Shown here: positions 1 through 8,105 of the stretch, piece after piece
Layout of the letters: every line of letters begins with the position of its first letter
Position numbering within the stretch: the first letter of the stretch is position 1
Assembly: GCA_046760505.1 (NCBI GenBank)
Contig: JBHIEG010000022.1
Span: 1 to 34,489, forward strand
Direction of reading: 5' to 3'
Length of the DNA: 34,489 bases
Source: CAYFZR01 sp046760505 [NCBI: Candidatus Hydrothermarchaeota archaeon]
GTDB lineage: Archaea > CAYFZR01
The notes under the pieces: generated by a model
What the model saw: the letters and a program-made list of their open reading frames with translations, nothing else
What the model was told of the DNA's origin: nothing
Databases searched by the model: none
Program-made: the position numbers and the translations under genes

Positions 1-1568
1 CCGCTTTAGCCATAATATTTAGCATATCCGGATTTACTCTTTTTAAATGGAAATTTCCCACTTTTGTAGATATTTATTATCATCTAAGCGTGATGCGCGG
101 CTTTGATATGGCAAATGGTATAGTACTTCATGATTTCTGGGAATTCGCTCCGGTAGGAAGACCACACCTATATCCTCCCCTAATTCACATAATAATGCTC
201 TTTCTCTACAGATTGGGCTTGGATGTCTTGACAATCGGTAAAATCATGAGTTTTTCTATGTTTCCTTTATCTTTGATAACTGTATGGTTTTTTATGCGAG
301 AGATTTTTGATACAAAGAGTGCATTCTACAGTGTTTTATTGCTATCCATCCCTTTTCAATGGTTTTGGAGTCAAACAACGACAAATGCGATTGCATTTGT
401 TTTAATACTAACTCCTTTGATATTCTATTTCATCGAAAAGGAGAAAAAGATCGCAAGCATTGTTTTGATGGTTTTTTCCCTCTATTCTCATTTAAGCATG
501 CCGCATATTATTACCATAGCACTGTTGATTTATGGATTTCATAGAAAAGAGAAGAGAAATATGATTCTTACTGTATTGGGTGTTTCATATCTGCTTTATC
601 TTCCCTGGGGATTACATATTCTTAAAAATTTGGATGTAATAAACCCGGGTGTAGGATCTCTTTTTTACGTTGAATTTCACATAATTTTATTACTGCTTGC
701 TCTTTTTGGAATTTACATTTGCTACAAAAACAAGGGAGAATACTACCTTTTATCGTCTCTTTTTTTCGCGATGCTCCTAATACTTTTGAGATATCCATTC
801 AGATTTTGTTTTCATGTGATTTTGCCCATGTCCATGCTTGGCGGTATTTCTATTGCAATGGTGCATGATAGAATAAGTGAAAATAGAATAATGAAAAAGA
901 TTGATGCAAGATATCTTGAAATTCTTCTCATGATATTCATCATATTTGCATTAAACCTCGGGAATTTTACACTATATACAACAGTGTTTGAAAACAAGTT
1001 AGAATTTACAGTAGAAGACACGACCATTTTTAAGGTAATGGATTATAGACCAAATGAAAAAATGGTGATTGGCTGGTTTATGAAGTATTTTGGAGAGATT
1101 ACCGATAAAGACGTTTTTAAACTAATAGAAATTGTAAGAGCCAATACTGAAGAGAATGATATAATATTCACTAATGAAGGAACATATGGTTGTTTTATAA
1201 CATCTTTTACCGGAAGAAGACAAACAGGAGCAATGTTCCGCGAATTTTTGCCAAAAGAGCAATTAGATTACTCATTCATAGATCTTGTTGTGCTACACAG
1301 GATAGGAGAAGAAGACTTTAAAAGAATATACGAAAAACTTGAACCAGGAAAGAGACCGCCTTCATTGATTTTTTTAGATAGAATAGATGATATAAAGGTA
1401 TATGGGGTAAAAAAAGAAGTCAAAAAGAGAAATTTTATGGCTCCTTCACCCGTAATATCTATCAACGCTGCCATGTTCTTATTTCTTCTAGGTATTTTGT
1501 TGATTTTTTTAGATGTCACGTCTCTCTCATCAAAATTATTATTAAAATGGGGATTGAAGACTAACTAA
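1..1568 (+). CDS. GT-C-like membrane glycosyltransferase (5' partial)
   Basis: The reading frame is open to the left window edge: codons from base 3 onward have no stop, so the GTG at 90 is internal and the true start lies outside. The visible part has a first extracytoplasmic loop with an aspartate followed by I-Y-Y-H-L, resembling the D-x-Y-Y-H-Y-R metal/lipid-binding loop of STT3/AglB, then GRPHLYPP, about ten membrane helices, and a soluble segment (roughly bases 1100-1430) before a final C-terminal helix. The last gene of the cluster (8039-10327) repeats both the D-x-Y-Y-H and GRPHLYPP motifs, so the two are paralogues. The STT3 WWDYG motif is not present, so I call it GT-C-like rather than an oligosaccharyltransferase. 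By family it probably uses a lipid-linked sugar at the outer membrane face. It is followed 10 bases later by another membrane glycosyltransferase. Confidence 0.7.
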   Translation, partial: ALAIIFSISGFTLFKWKFPTFVDIYYHLSVMRGFDMANGIVLHDFWEFAPVGRPHLYPPLIHIIMLFLYRLGLDVLTIGKIMSFSMFPLSLITVWFFMREIFDTKSAFYSVLLLSIPFQWFWSQTTTNAIAFVLILTPLIFYFIEKEKKIASIVLMVFSLYSHLSMPHIITIALLIYGFHRKEKRNMILTVLGVSYLLYLPWGLHILKNLDVINPGVGSLFYVEFHIILLLLALFGIYICYKNKGEYYLLSSLFFAMLLILLRYPFRFCFHVILPMSMLGGISIAMVHDRISENRIMKKIDARYLEILLMIFIIFALNLGNFTLYTTVFENKLEFTVEDTTIFKVMDYRPNEKMVIGWFMKYFGEITDKDVFKLIEIVRANTEENDIIFTNEGTYGCFITSFTGRRQTGAMFREFLPKEQLDYSFIDLVVLHRIGEEDFKRIYEKLEPGKRPPSLIFLDRIDDIKVYGVKKEVKKRNFMAPSPVISINAAMFLFLLGILLIFLDVTSLSSKLLLKWGLKTN

Positions 1569-1584
1569 GATTTAGGGTGTGAAC

Positions 1585-2943
1585 ATGAACATGGAAAAAG
1601 TGCAAACAGAGTTTTCAATTAAAAAGTTAATTGTCATATTTTTTTTAATTTTCACCATATTTACAAAAACTTACCCTAATTCATGGAACGATGCCTCAAG
1701 AATGAACACAATAGAATCATTGGTTGAGAGAGGAACCTTTATAATTGACAATTCGACATTTTTCAATATCGGTGCAGATAAAGTATTCATAAATGGACAT
1801 TTTTACTCAGATAAGCCTCCTGTACTTTCTTTTCTGGCATCTGGACTATATCTAATTTTGCATAAGTTTTTTAACTTATCATTCAATAGTAGTGATAGAA
1901 ATTCCCTTCCCTACTACTTATTAACTCTTTTTATATGCGGACTTAGTTCAGTTTTATTATCATTCTTTTTTTATAAGTCATTGAGTCTATTAGGTGTAGA
2001 AGAAAGATTAAAATATATATTGGTTGGAAGTTTGATCTTCGGCACGTTAGTATTTCCTTATACAACGGTATTTAACAATCATATAGTAGCTGCTTGTCTA
2101 CTTTTTATCAGCTTTTACTTATTGTTGAAAACTAAATTCTGTCAAAATGGATTTAAGGGGGAAATTTTTCTTACTAGTTTCCTTACAAGTTTAGCAGCCA
2201 CCATAGATATACCATCAGGGGGGATTTTTTTCATATCATTTCTATTTTATATCTTGGCTGATAACAAGTTAAGAAAACATGCATACATCTACCTTTCAGG
2301 TGCACTTATTCCTCTTTCACTCCACGCACTTTTAAACATTCAAATAACAGGAGATCTAAAACCAGCTTATCTACATCCCGAATATTTCAAATGGGAAGGC
2401 TCACCATGGCTAGAAGAAGAGTTTAAAGGTGTTATATCAGGAATTAAATTTAATCACGACCTACTATTTATTCTAAAGTATTCTTTTCACTGTCTGTTCG
2501 GATATAGGGGATTATTTTCATATAGCCCCATACTGCTCTTTTCTCTACCAATGTTTTTTAGAGCGATTAAAAATAATACTCAAAACTTAAGAAAAGAGAT
2601 ACTTATGATATTTCTCAGTTGTTTTCTTATCGTGTCTTTTTACGTTACCTTTTCTACAACCTACGGAGGTATGTGTTATGGAATGAGATTTTTCATACCC
2701 TTTACGCCACTAATTTTCTTTATTTCAGCTATTTATATCTGTGAGAGTTCTTCAGAACGACTATTAAAAATGTTTTATGTCTTTTTATCGATTTCACTTA
2801 TCATATCCCTCATAGGTGTTTATAATCCTTGGTCGGGCGGGGATTTTCCATTGTTGACAAATTTATCTCGAATTCTAAGGGTAAATAGGGAATTCATTCC
2901 GATTTTAAAGTATATTTTTGATTATATTAGAGATATTGTATAA
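1585..2943 (+). CDS. GT-C/GT39-like integral membrane glycosyltransferase
   Basis: About 452 residues with roughly ten hydrophobic helices and a short soluble tail. After the first helix comes an N-D-A-S-R segment and, near residue 75, the motif SDKPP, which resembles the D-K-P-P motif of GT39/ArnT-like and RgtA-D-like membrane glycosyltransferases. These use polyprenyl-phosphate sugars to decorate extracytoplasmic acceptors. A GTG at 1579 is also in frame, but it overlaps the AGGGTG ribosome binding site, so ATG 1585 (or 1591) is the better start. It lies 10 bases after the upstream GT-C gene and belongs to the glycan cluster. The donor and acceptor cannot be told from the sequence. Confidence 0.7.
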   Translation: MNMEKVQTEFSIKKLIVIFFLIFTIFTKTYPNSWNDASRMNTIESLVERGTFIIDNSTFFNIGADKVFINGHFYSDKPPVLSFLASGLYLILHKFFNLSFNSSDRNSLPYYLLTLFICGLSSVLLSFFFYKSLSLLGVEERLKYILVGSLIFGTLVFPYTTVFNNHIVAACLLFISFYLLLKTKFCQNGFKGEIFLTSFLTSLAATIDIPSGGIFFISFLFYILADNKLRKHAYIYLSGALIPLSLHALLNIQITGDLKPAYLHPEYFKWEGSPWLEEEFKGVISGIKFNHDLLFILKYSFHCLFGYRGLFSYSPILLFSLPMFFRAIKNNTQNLRKEILMIFLSCFLIVSFYVTFSTTYGGMCYGMRFFIPFTPLIFFISAIYICESSSERLLKMFYVFLSISLIISLIGVYNPWSGGDFPLLTNLSRILRVNREFIPILKYIFDYIRDIV

Positions 2944-2952
2944 ACAGGTATT

Positions 2953-2971
2953 ACGGAAATCTTTAAATTTA
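2953..2971 (+). promoter_or_regulatory. Archaeal BRE/TATA promoter, probably leaderless
   Basis: A purine-rich BRE-like CGGAAAT is directly followed by the TATA box CTTTAAATTTA (2961-2971). The box centre is about 26 bases upstream of the ATG at 2992, so transcription would begin at or next to the start codon. No Shine-Dalgarno sequence is visible before that ATG. This would be a second, internal promoter of the glycan cluster. Confidence 0.5.
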
Positions 2972-2991
2972 AGTACTCTAATTTCTGCTAC

Positions 2992-3642
2992 ATGAACGCC
3001 AAAAATATAGCCATAATATTGCTTTTCGTTTTTTTAGTGGGCGCAGCTTATTTCATGCTCACTTCTGAAGAAGAAATATACAACGTAGAATTACTAATAA
3101 CGCCCTACCAGGAGCATTCGGAATTGCCCCCTAATTTAGGGAATATAAGGAATATAACTCAGATAGACGGGACTTTTTACTTGGATTTCAGGACTAAAAA
3201 TCCTAATTTCTATGATTTGCTCAAGAATATAGGATATATCAAAATCGCTTACGTATCTAGCCAAGGAGATCCTACCAAGAACATCAGAGATACGGTCAAA
3301 AACGCCAAAGAAGTTTACATCCTTTATGAAAGGTCTCAGGATGATTATGCTTACCAAAGAGTTGTCCAATCTGTAATCGAAACATCTCACGCAGTAGGAT
3401 TCGTCCATAAAGAAGATGTGGTTACAGCCAAGGAATACGGTTTGCTCTACAAGACTTTGTATCTATTGCATTACATAGGAAGGGAAGAGAAGCCAGTCAT
3501 TTTAATTAAAGATCCTAAAAAAACAGATAAAAATGTTATTGTTGTAAAAAAAGGAAGATCAATCGAAATAAATGCCAAAAATCCTGACGATTTATTTGAA
3601 GTTACGATGAATTTGAAACAAGTAATCGTCTCGGTGGTATGA
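2992..3642 (+). CDS. Membrane-anchored protein of unknown function in the glycan cluster
   Basis: I do not recognise a family with confidence. The 216-residue protein has one N-terminal hydrophobic helix (about residues 5-22) with a short charged start, giving a type II or signal-anchor topology, followed by an entirely soluble alpha/beta-looking domain facing the outside. The C-terminal third alternates short beta strands (VILIKDP, NVIVVKKG, SIEINAK) and ends in a helix, somewhat like small surface-layer-associated archaeal domains; that comparison is an impression only. No catalytic motif is visible. It has its own TATA box with leaderless spacing, and its stop overlaps the next gene's start as ATGA, so it is coupled to the GT4 glycosyltransferase. 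Confidence 0.6.
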   Translation: MNAKNIAIILLFVFLVGAAYFMLTSEEEIYNVELLITPYQEHSELPPNLGNIRNITQIDGTFYLDFRTKNPNFYDLLKNIGYIKIAYVSSQGDPTKNIRDTVKNAKEVYILYERSQDDYAYQRVVQSVIETSHAVGFVHKEDVVTAKEYGLLYKTLYLLHYIGREEKPVILIKDPKKTDKNVIVVKKGRSIEINAKNPDDLFEVTMNLKQVIVSVV

Positions 3643-4691
3643 TGAGGATATGCATGGTTGGTATGTTTCCTCCGCAGATAGGAGGAATATCAACTTATAA
3701 CTTTAATTTAACTAAAGAATTGAGAAGAAAAGGTCATCACGTAGAGATAATCTCGTACGAAAAAAACGATGAATTCATCACTCACAAGGCTTATCACATA
3801 AAAATACCGATTCTTAGAGGAATTACATTTTTCATCTCTGCACTAATTACTTTCTTAATTCTGAATAGGAAGAATAGATTTGATGTTATTCATGGACATT
3901 ATTTACTGCCAGCAGGATTGGTGGCGGTAGTTTCCAAAAAAATAGCAGGAACGAAGGCAGTAGTCATGACTTATGGTTCAGATATTCTTGTTTTGGGTAA
4001 AAAATGGTATTTAAGACCTATCTTAGCATGGATAATGAAATCTAGCGATTTAACAATTGTTTTAAGCAGAAAACTTAAAGAAGAAGCAATAAAGATGGGT
4101 ATAGAAGATTCAAAGATAAGATTGGCTCCTATAGCCATTGATGAAGAGTTATTTAATCCAAACATAGAGTCGAACATAAAGAAAGAATTTGGAATAAAAG
4201 GAGATGTGATACTCTTCGTTGGAGCCTTGGTTAAGCAAAAAGGTCTTGAATATCTCATCGAAGCATGCAATATTCTAAGAGAAAATCTTGAATTTACATT
4301 GATTGTGGTAGGAGATGGTCCATTAAGAAAAGAACTGGAGAAAAGATCTGAAGGACTAAACATCATATTTACTGGCTTCAGAAAAGACGTAAATAGGTTT
4401 ATGAAGGATGCCGATATTCTGGTGTTACCGTCAATCTCAGAGGGTCTTGGTTTCGTTGTTTTAGAGTCTATGGCAGTTGGAACCCCTGTTTTAGCAACTA
4501 AAGTAGGTGGGATACCAGAACTTATTGAGAACGGAAAAAATGGCGTGCTTGTAGAGCCTGGAGACCCTGTTGCTCTGGCAGATGGGATAAAAAAGTTACT
4601 CAAGGAAAAAGAATTTCGCGAAAAAATCATAAAGAGTGGTTTTTCAAAAATAAGAAGAGAAGATGTCTCTGCCATATATGGAGGTATCTGA
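3639..4691 (+). CDS. GT4-family glycosyltransferase
   Basis: A 350-residue cytoplasmic GT-B glycosyltransferase. The N-terminal domain opens with a beta strand and a glycine loop (MFPPQIGGIST, about residues 8-18) that binds the acceptor. The C-terminal domain has the GT4 nucleotide-sugar signature, with the E-X7-E pair at about E268 and E276 inside SEGLGFVVLE, followed by GTPVLATKVGGIPE. Such enzymes transfer a sugar from a nucleotide donor to a growing lipid-linked glycan on the inner membrane face. The start overlaps the upstream stop (ATGA), with GGTGGT just before it; ATG 3642 is equally possible. The protein ends slightly early compared with many GT4 enzymes, and the following membrane gene is in the same reading frame beyond one TGA. 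Confidence 0.9.
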   Translation: MMRICMVGMFPPQIGGISTYNFNLTKELRRKGHHVEIISYEKNDEFITHKAYHIKIPILRGITFFISALITFLILNRKNRFDVIHGHYLLPAGLVAVVSKKIAGTKAVVMTYGSDILVLGKKWYLRPILAWIMKSSDLTIVLSRKLKEEAIKMGIEDSKIRLAPIAIDEELFNPNIESNIKKEFGIKGDVILFVGALVKQKGLEYLIEACNILRENLEFTLIVVGDGPLRKELEKRSEGLNIIFTGFRKDVNRFMKDADILVLPSISEGLGFVVLESMAVGTPVLATKVGGIPELIENGKNGVLVEPGDPVALADGIKKLLKEKEFREKIIKSGFSKIRREDVSAIYGGI

Positions 4692-4703
4692 CTGAAGAGA
4701 AAT

Positions 4704-6086
4704 TTGATATTGCTGATGCTATTCGTGGGCATAATTCGAGTTATACCTAATATGAACGGCATCGCTGGACTAGATACCTATTTACATCTCACAATATGTG
4801 ATCTTGTATACAAGGGATTACTTATTCAGAGAGATCTTCTTAGCATCTTTGGATTAAGGGCATATGGTTATCCAACGGGATTTCATTCTCTTTTATCTTC
4901 CCTCTCTTATCTTTCCAATACACATCTAAATACGTTATTTATAATAATTCCATCTGTGCTCTCTTCTATTATAGCGGCTACATTTTTTTTATTTTCTAAG
5001 TCCTTTAATCTAACGGATAAAGAGGCTTTTCTTTCTACACTTCTTTTTACTACTGCTCCATCGTTTGTTCAGAGGAGTTCATACTCTATACCGGAAATAG
5101 TCGGTATACTGTTCTTTTTACTCTCACTATCTTTCCTCTTAAGATGGAATGAAAAAAAAGATAGAAAAATGATTTTTTTATTCCTTTTGGTCTTTTTCGC
5201 ATATGCTTTAACCCACAGAGGAATATTTTTTCTCTTAATTGTTATGTTCATATTCTTTCTAGTTTATTTCAGGGAGGAGGTAAAGAGATATTCCATTCTT
5301 ATTTTTTTTGCAATATTAATACTCATTTTAAGCGGCATAGGTATAGATTTGGTCCAAAGAATCCCATGGGAACCGGTTACCGCTAAGGGTTTTATTTTAT
5401 CATTAGGTCCTATCCTATTTTTCCTCGGTATTATAGGTATTTTTAATGCATTCGAAAGAAGAGAAAAAAGGGATATATTTCTTTTATCGTGGATAGTCGC
5501 ATTTGGATTGATAGGAACGATGAGTTTTAGATTCAGGGACCCCTATCTTGCTATACCTTTCTCTTTGATTATTAATCCGGTAAGAAAAGACTATCTAAGG
5601 ATACTGATACCCATAGTAATAATCGTTGGGGCAATACAATCCTTTTATGTTATAGAAAATGGCTTATACCGATTAGATAAACCAACAAAATACAGTCTAT
5701 CGTTTTTGCAAGAGAACAGCGATCAGAACTCCGTTGTATTGACATGGAGGATAGAAGGATACTGGATAAATGGGCTGGCAAAAAGGAGAGATATAATAAT
5801 ATGGAATAAATTTTATCAGGGTTTTTTTAATAAACCACCGTCTTATAAAGAATCTCTGGAAAAATATAAAGATGTTGAGGAGATATTTAGAACAATTAAC
5901 TCTAGCAGATCATTTGAACTCATGGAGAAGTACAATGTCTCATACATATATTTTTCTAGGGATATGCTTAACATGGATACCTTGGAATATGGTTTGATAG
6001 AATATATAGATAAAAATGAAAGGTTTTCTCAAATATACGCGAATCCTATGGCTAGAGTTTATAAGGTGGATTTGAATGAGGCCTGA
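4704..6086 (+). CDS. STT3/GT-C-like membrane protein
   Basis: A 460-residue protein with about ten helices and a C-terminal soluble domain from about residue 330. The first loop has D-T-Y-L-H-L and a later G-Y-P-T-G-F-H, paralogous to D-x-Y-Y-H and GRPHLYPP in the genes at 1 and 8039. At the start of the soluble domain V-V-L-T-W-R-I-E-G-Y-W-I sits where STT3 carries WWDYG, so it looks like a distant or divergent STT3 relative; that is inference. The start is uncertain. TTG 4704 is the first usual start codon but lies 18 bases beyond the strong GGAGGT at 4680-4685. A CTG at 4692 has ideal spacing and would add a positively charged L-K-R-N before the first helix. The 3' end overlaps the next gene by 11 bases. 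Confidence 0.65.
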   Translation: MILLMLFVGIIRVIPNMNGIAGLDTYLHLTICDLVYKGLLIQRDLLSIFGLRAYGYPTGFHSLLSSLSYLSNTHLNTLFIIIPSVLSSIIAATFFLFSKSFNLTDKEAFLSTLLFTTAPSFVQRSSYSIPEIVGILFFLLSLSFLLRWNEKKDRKMIFLFLLVFFAYALTHRGIFFLLIVMFIFFLVYFREEVKRYSILIFFAILILILSGIGIDLVQRIPWEPVTAKGFILSLGPILFFLGIIGIFNAFERREKRDIFLLSWIVAFGLIGTMSFRFRDPYLAIPFSLIINPVRKDYLRILIPIVIIVGAIQSFYVIENGLYRLDKPTKYSLSFLQENSDQNSVVLTWRIEGYWINGLAKRRDIIIWNKFYQGFFNKPPSYKESLEKYKDVEEIFRTINSSRSFELMEKYNVSYIYFSRDMLNMDTLEYGLIEYIDKNERFSQIYANPMARVYKVDLNEA

Positions 6087-7233
6087 AATTATATTTTTTA
6101 CGGTTCAAACTCTCTATTTTTTGGGTGCATTTATCGGTTTTTTGAATCCGAAGACTAGATACTTACTCGAAATAGGTTTTGAAGGCTTTCCTTATAAAGC
6201 CATTATTTTCCTGCTCTTAGGTGCAATATTCTTTTGTATTGGATCTCTTCTCGCGGATAAGAAAGGAACGATTCATGAATGGAAAAAATCAATCAAAGTT
6301 TTATTTTTATTGTTCTTATTTTTGATTTCTTTATCACTTATTAAGTTTGTATTGAAATTTACCATGCTACAGTCTTTTGGATTGGCTTTGATTACAGTAA
6401 TTTCTGTTTTTTCCTTCCTAGAAATTCTGCCAAGATATCCCTATGAGACATGCCTTTCATATTCTATAACAGGTATAGGTTTTCTACTTTTGAATTTCTT
6501 TTACATAGGAGGAATTCCTTTTTTTAACCCGCTTCTGAAAGGATATACTCAAAATTTAATATGGGGTATTGGTTTCATCTTTAGTTTACTTGGGAGCATA
6601 TTCTGTTTGAAACTTTGGAAGAACAAATCACAAATGATTTTGAGTTACTTTTTAAGCGTTATAGTAATTATTTTATTGGCATTATCAGCATACAGATCAC
6701 AGTTCCTAGTATTTGTATTTGCGATTTTTTTTGTATTCGATAGGAAGCCCTATCTTAAATTATTATTTTTGACGTTGTTCTCGCTGGCTGTTTTCTTATC
6801 ACTTACCAAGTTGACGAGTGATCTGGATTTATCTATGGTGGAGATATTGTTCTACAGACTAGGTTTTTCACTGAGTGTTTTGGAGAATATCATAGATCTA
6901 GGGATATTTGGTGTAACGCATGGAAAACTCTGGTTTTTGAAAGAGCCAAGGGTCCTTTTGGGAGAGATGGCACTCGGGTATAGTCATAATACCACCGCCA
7001 CAATACTAGGCACTCTTTGGTTGGACGGCGGTCTGATAGAATCTATTTTGTTTATGACAGCAATTGGCTTCCTTTGTAGAATGCTCTATGAACTTAGAGA
7101 AAGTGATTTACTCTCTCCTTTGTATGCGATTTCAATCTCGCAGGTTCTTGTATGGATTGAGATAGGGCCTGATCTCTACTCATTAATTCCGATAATTCTC
7201 TCTGCTCTCTCGATTAAGTGGTGGAAGAAATGA
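6076..7233 (+). CDS. O-antigen/oligosaccharide repeat polymerase-like membrane protein
   Basis: A 385-residue protein, hydrophobic nearly throughout, with about eleven helices. One larger loop in the last third contains Y-S-H-N-T-T-A-T followed by L-W-L-D-G-G, resembling the H-N...P-t...G pattern of Wzy/O-antigen ligase-like oligosaccharide polymerases. A conserved-looking arginine pair (A-Y-R-S-Q-F) precedes the central loop, also typical of that group. By family it would join lipid-linked repeat units outside the membrane. Start ATG 6076 is preceded by GGTGGA at a spacing of five and overlaps the upstream gene by 11 bases; the 3' end overlaps the next start as ATGA. The family assignment is moderate, because such proteins diverge quickly and I rely on topology, loop motif and neighbourhood. 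Confidence 0.6.
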   Translation: MRPEIIFFTVQTLYFLGAFIGFLNPKTRYLLEIGFEGFPYKAIIFLLLGAIFFCIGSLLADKKGTIHEWKKSIKVLFLLFLFLISLSLIKFVLKFTMLQSFGLALITVISVFSFLEILPRYPYETCLSYSITGIGFLLLNFFYIGGIPFFNPLLKGYTQNLIWGIGFIFSLLGSIFCLKLWKNKSQMILSYFLSVIVIILLALSAYRSQFLVFVFAIFFVFDRKPYLKLLFLTLFSLAVFLSLTKLTSDLDLSMVEILFYRLGFSLSVLENIIDLGIFGVTHGKLWFLKEPRVLLGEMALGYSHNTTATILGTLWLDGGLIESILFMTAIGFLCRMLYELRESDLLSPLYAISISQVLVWIEIGPDLYSLIPIILSALSIKWWKK

Positions 7234-8105
7234 TAAATCCCGTCATATCTTTTCTGGTCACGATTCTCCTAACTCCACTGTGGATAAAATATGCGAAGAG
7301 AGCAGGAATAATAGGAACAGACCTGCATAAAGAGGAAAAAAAAGAAGTAGCGGAGATGGGTGGAATACCTATTTTAGCAGGTCTTTTTTCTGGTGTTTTT
7401 CTAAGTTTTGATTACGAATTGCTCCCAATCGCCCTCTACCTAATTTCAGTATCATTTCTCGGGATCACAGACGATCTCCTGAAATTTGACAAGGTAGAAA
7501 AAATCATTTTACCAGGCATACCAGCGCTAATTTTGGGTTTCAAAAATCCTCTTCTGATGCCTTATTTGTTTATAACATCTTCAGTAGTTTTAAACTGGAC
7601 AAATATGCTTGCGGGTTTGAACGGTCTTGAATCAGGACTTGGAATTTTACTGCTGGCATCTTTCTCCATAATATCTTTTCTTACTAAAAATACTGGCGCA
7701 TTCCTTTTATCCTCTTGCATGATGGCCTCTCTCCTTGCATTTTTATACTACAACAGGTATCCAAGCAGGATATTCCCGGGCGACTGTGGAACCATGCTTA
7801 TAGGGGCGGTTTTCTTTTCTGTAGTTTATTTGACAAAAGTTGTAATTCCGGCTTTCATAGTACTCATTCCCTATTTGATGGATTCTGCTCTAAAGTTCCT
7901 CTCAGCAGGCATAATGAGAAGGGAGGAGAAAAAGCCAACTAAAATAAAGGATGGTTTGTTATATTCAGCGGGAGATTACAATTCCCTCATAAGGGTAATC
8001 ATAAGTATAAGACCGATGAGTGAGAAGAAGGTGGTATATTGTATATGGATGATTCAAACAGTCTTTTCTCTTTTAGGAATTCTATCCTTCTTATTGTTAT
8101 ATTAA
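7230..8105 (+). CDS. Dolichyl/polyprenyl-phosphate GlcNAc-1-phosphate transferase (MraY/WecA/ALG7 family)
   Basis: A membrane enzyme that moves a sugar-1-phosphate, typically GlcNAc-1-P, from a UDP-sugar to a polyprenyl or dolichyl phosphate, the first committed step of lipid-linked glycan assembly. Family landmarks are all visible: E-M-G-G-I-P in the first cytoplasmic loop, G-I-T-D-D in the second (metal-binding aspartates), N-W-T-N-M-L-A-G-L-N-G-L-E in the third, and F-P-G-D-C-G-T in the fourth, on a background of about ten helices. Upstream in-frame GTGs (7218, 7221) overlap the GGTGG binding site, whereas ATG 7230 has correct spacing and makes a typical ATGA overlap with the preceding stop. 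Its last 67 bases overlap the next gene. It is the likely priming enzyme for the glycan built by this cluster. Confidence 0.88.
   Translation: MINPVISFLVTILLTPLWIKYAKRAGIIGTDLHKEEKKEVAEMGGIPILAGLFSGVFLSFDYELLPIALYLISVSFLGITDDLLKFDKVEKIILPGIPALILGFKNPLLMPYLFITSSVVLNWTNMLAGLNGLESGLGILLLASFSIISFLTKNTGAFLLSSCMMASLLAFLYYNRYPSRIFPGDCGTMLIGAVFFSVVYLTKVVIPAFIVLIPYLMDSALKFLSAGIMRREEKKPTKIKDGLLYSAGDYNSLIRVIISIRPMSEKKVVYCIWMIQTVFSLLGILSFLLLY

Noticed and set aside
4689-4691. TGA as a selenocysteine codon joining the GT4 and membrane genes
   Set aside because: No SECIS-like element or selenoprotein family match is seen, and the GT4 protein already ends close to its usual family end. A normal stop followed by an unusual start is simpler.
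3971-4762. A 263-codon minus-strand frame opposite the GT4 gene
   Set aside because: It lies wholly opposite a clear glycosyltransferase gene, is rich in serine and phenylalanine as expected for an antisense shadow, and has no family motif.
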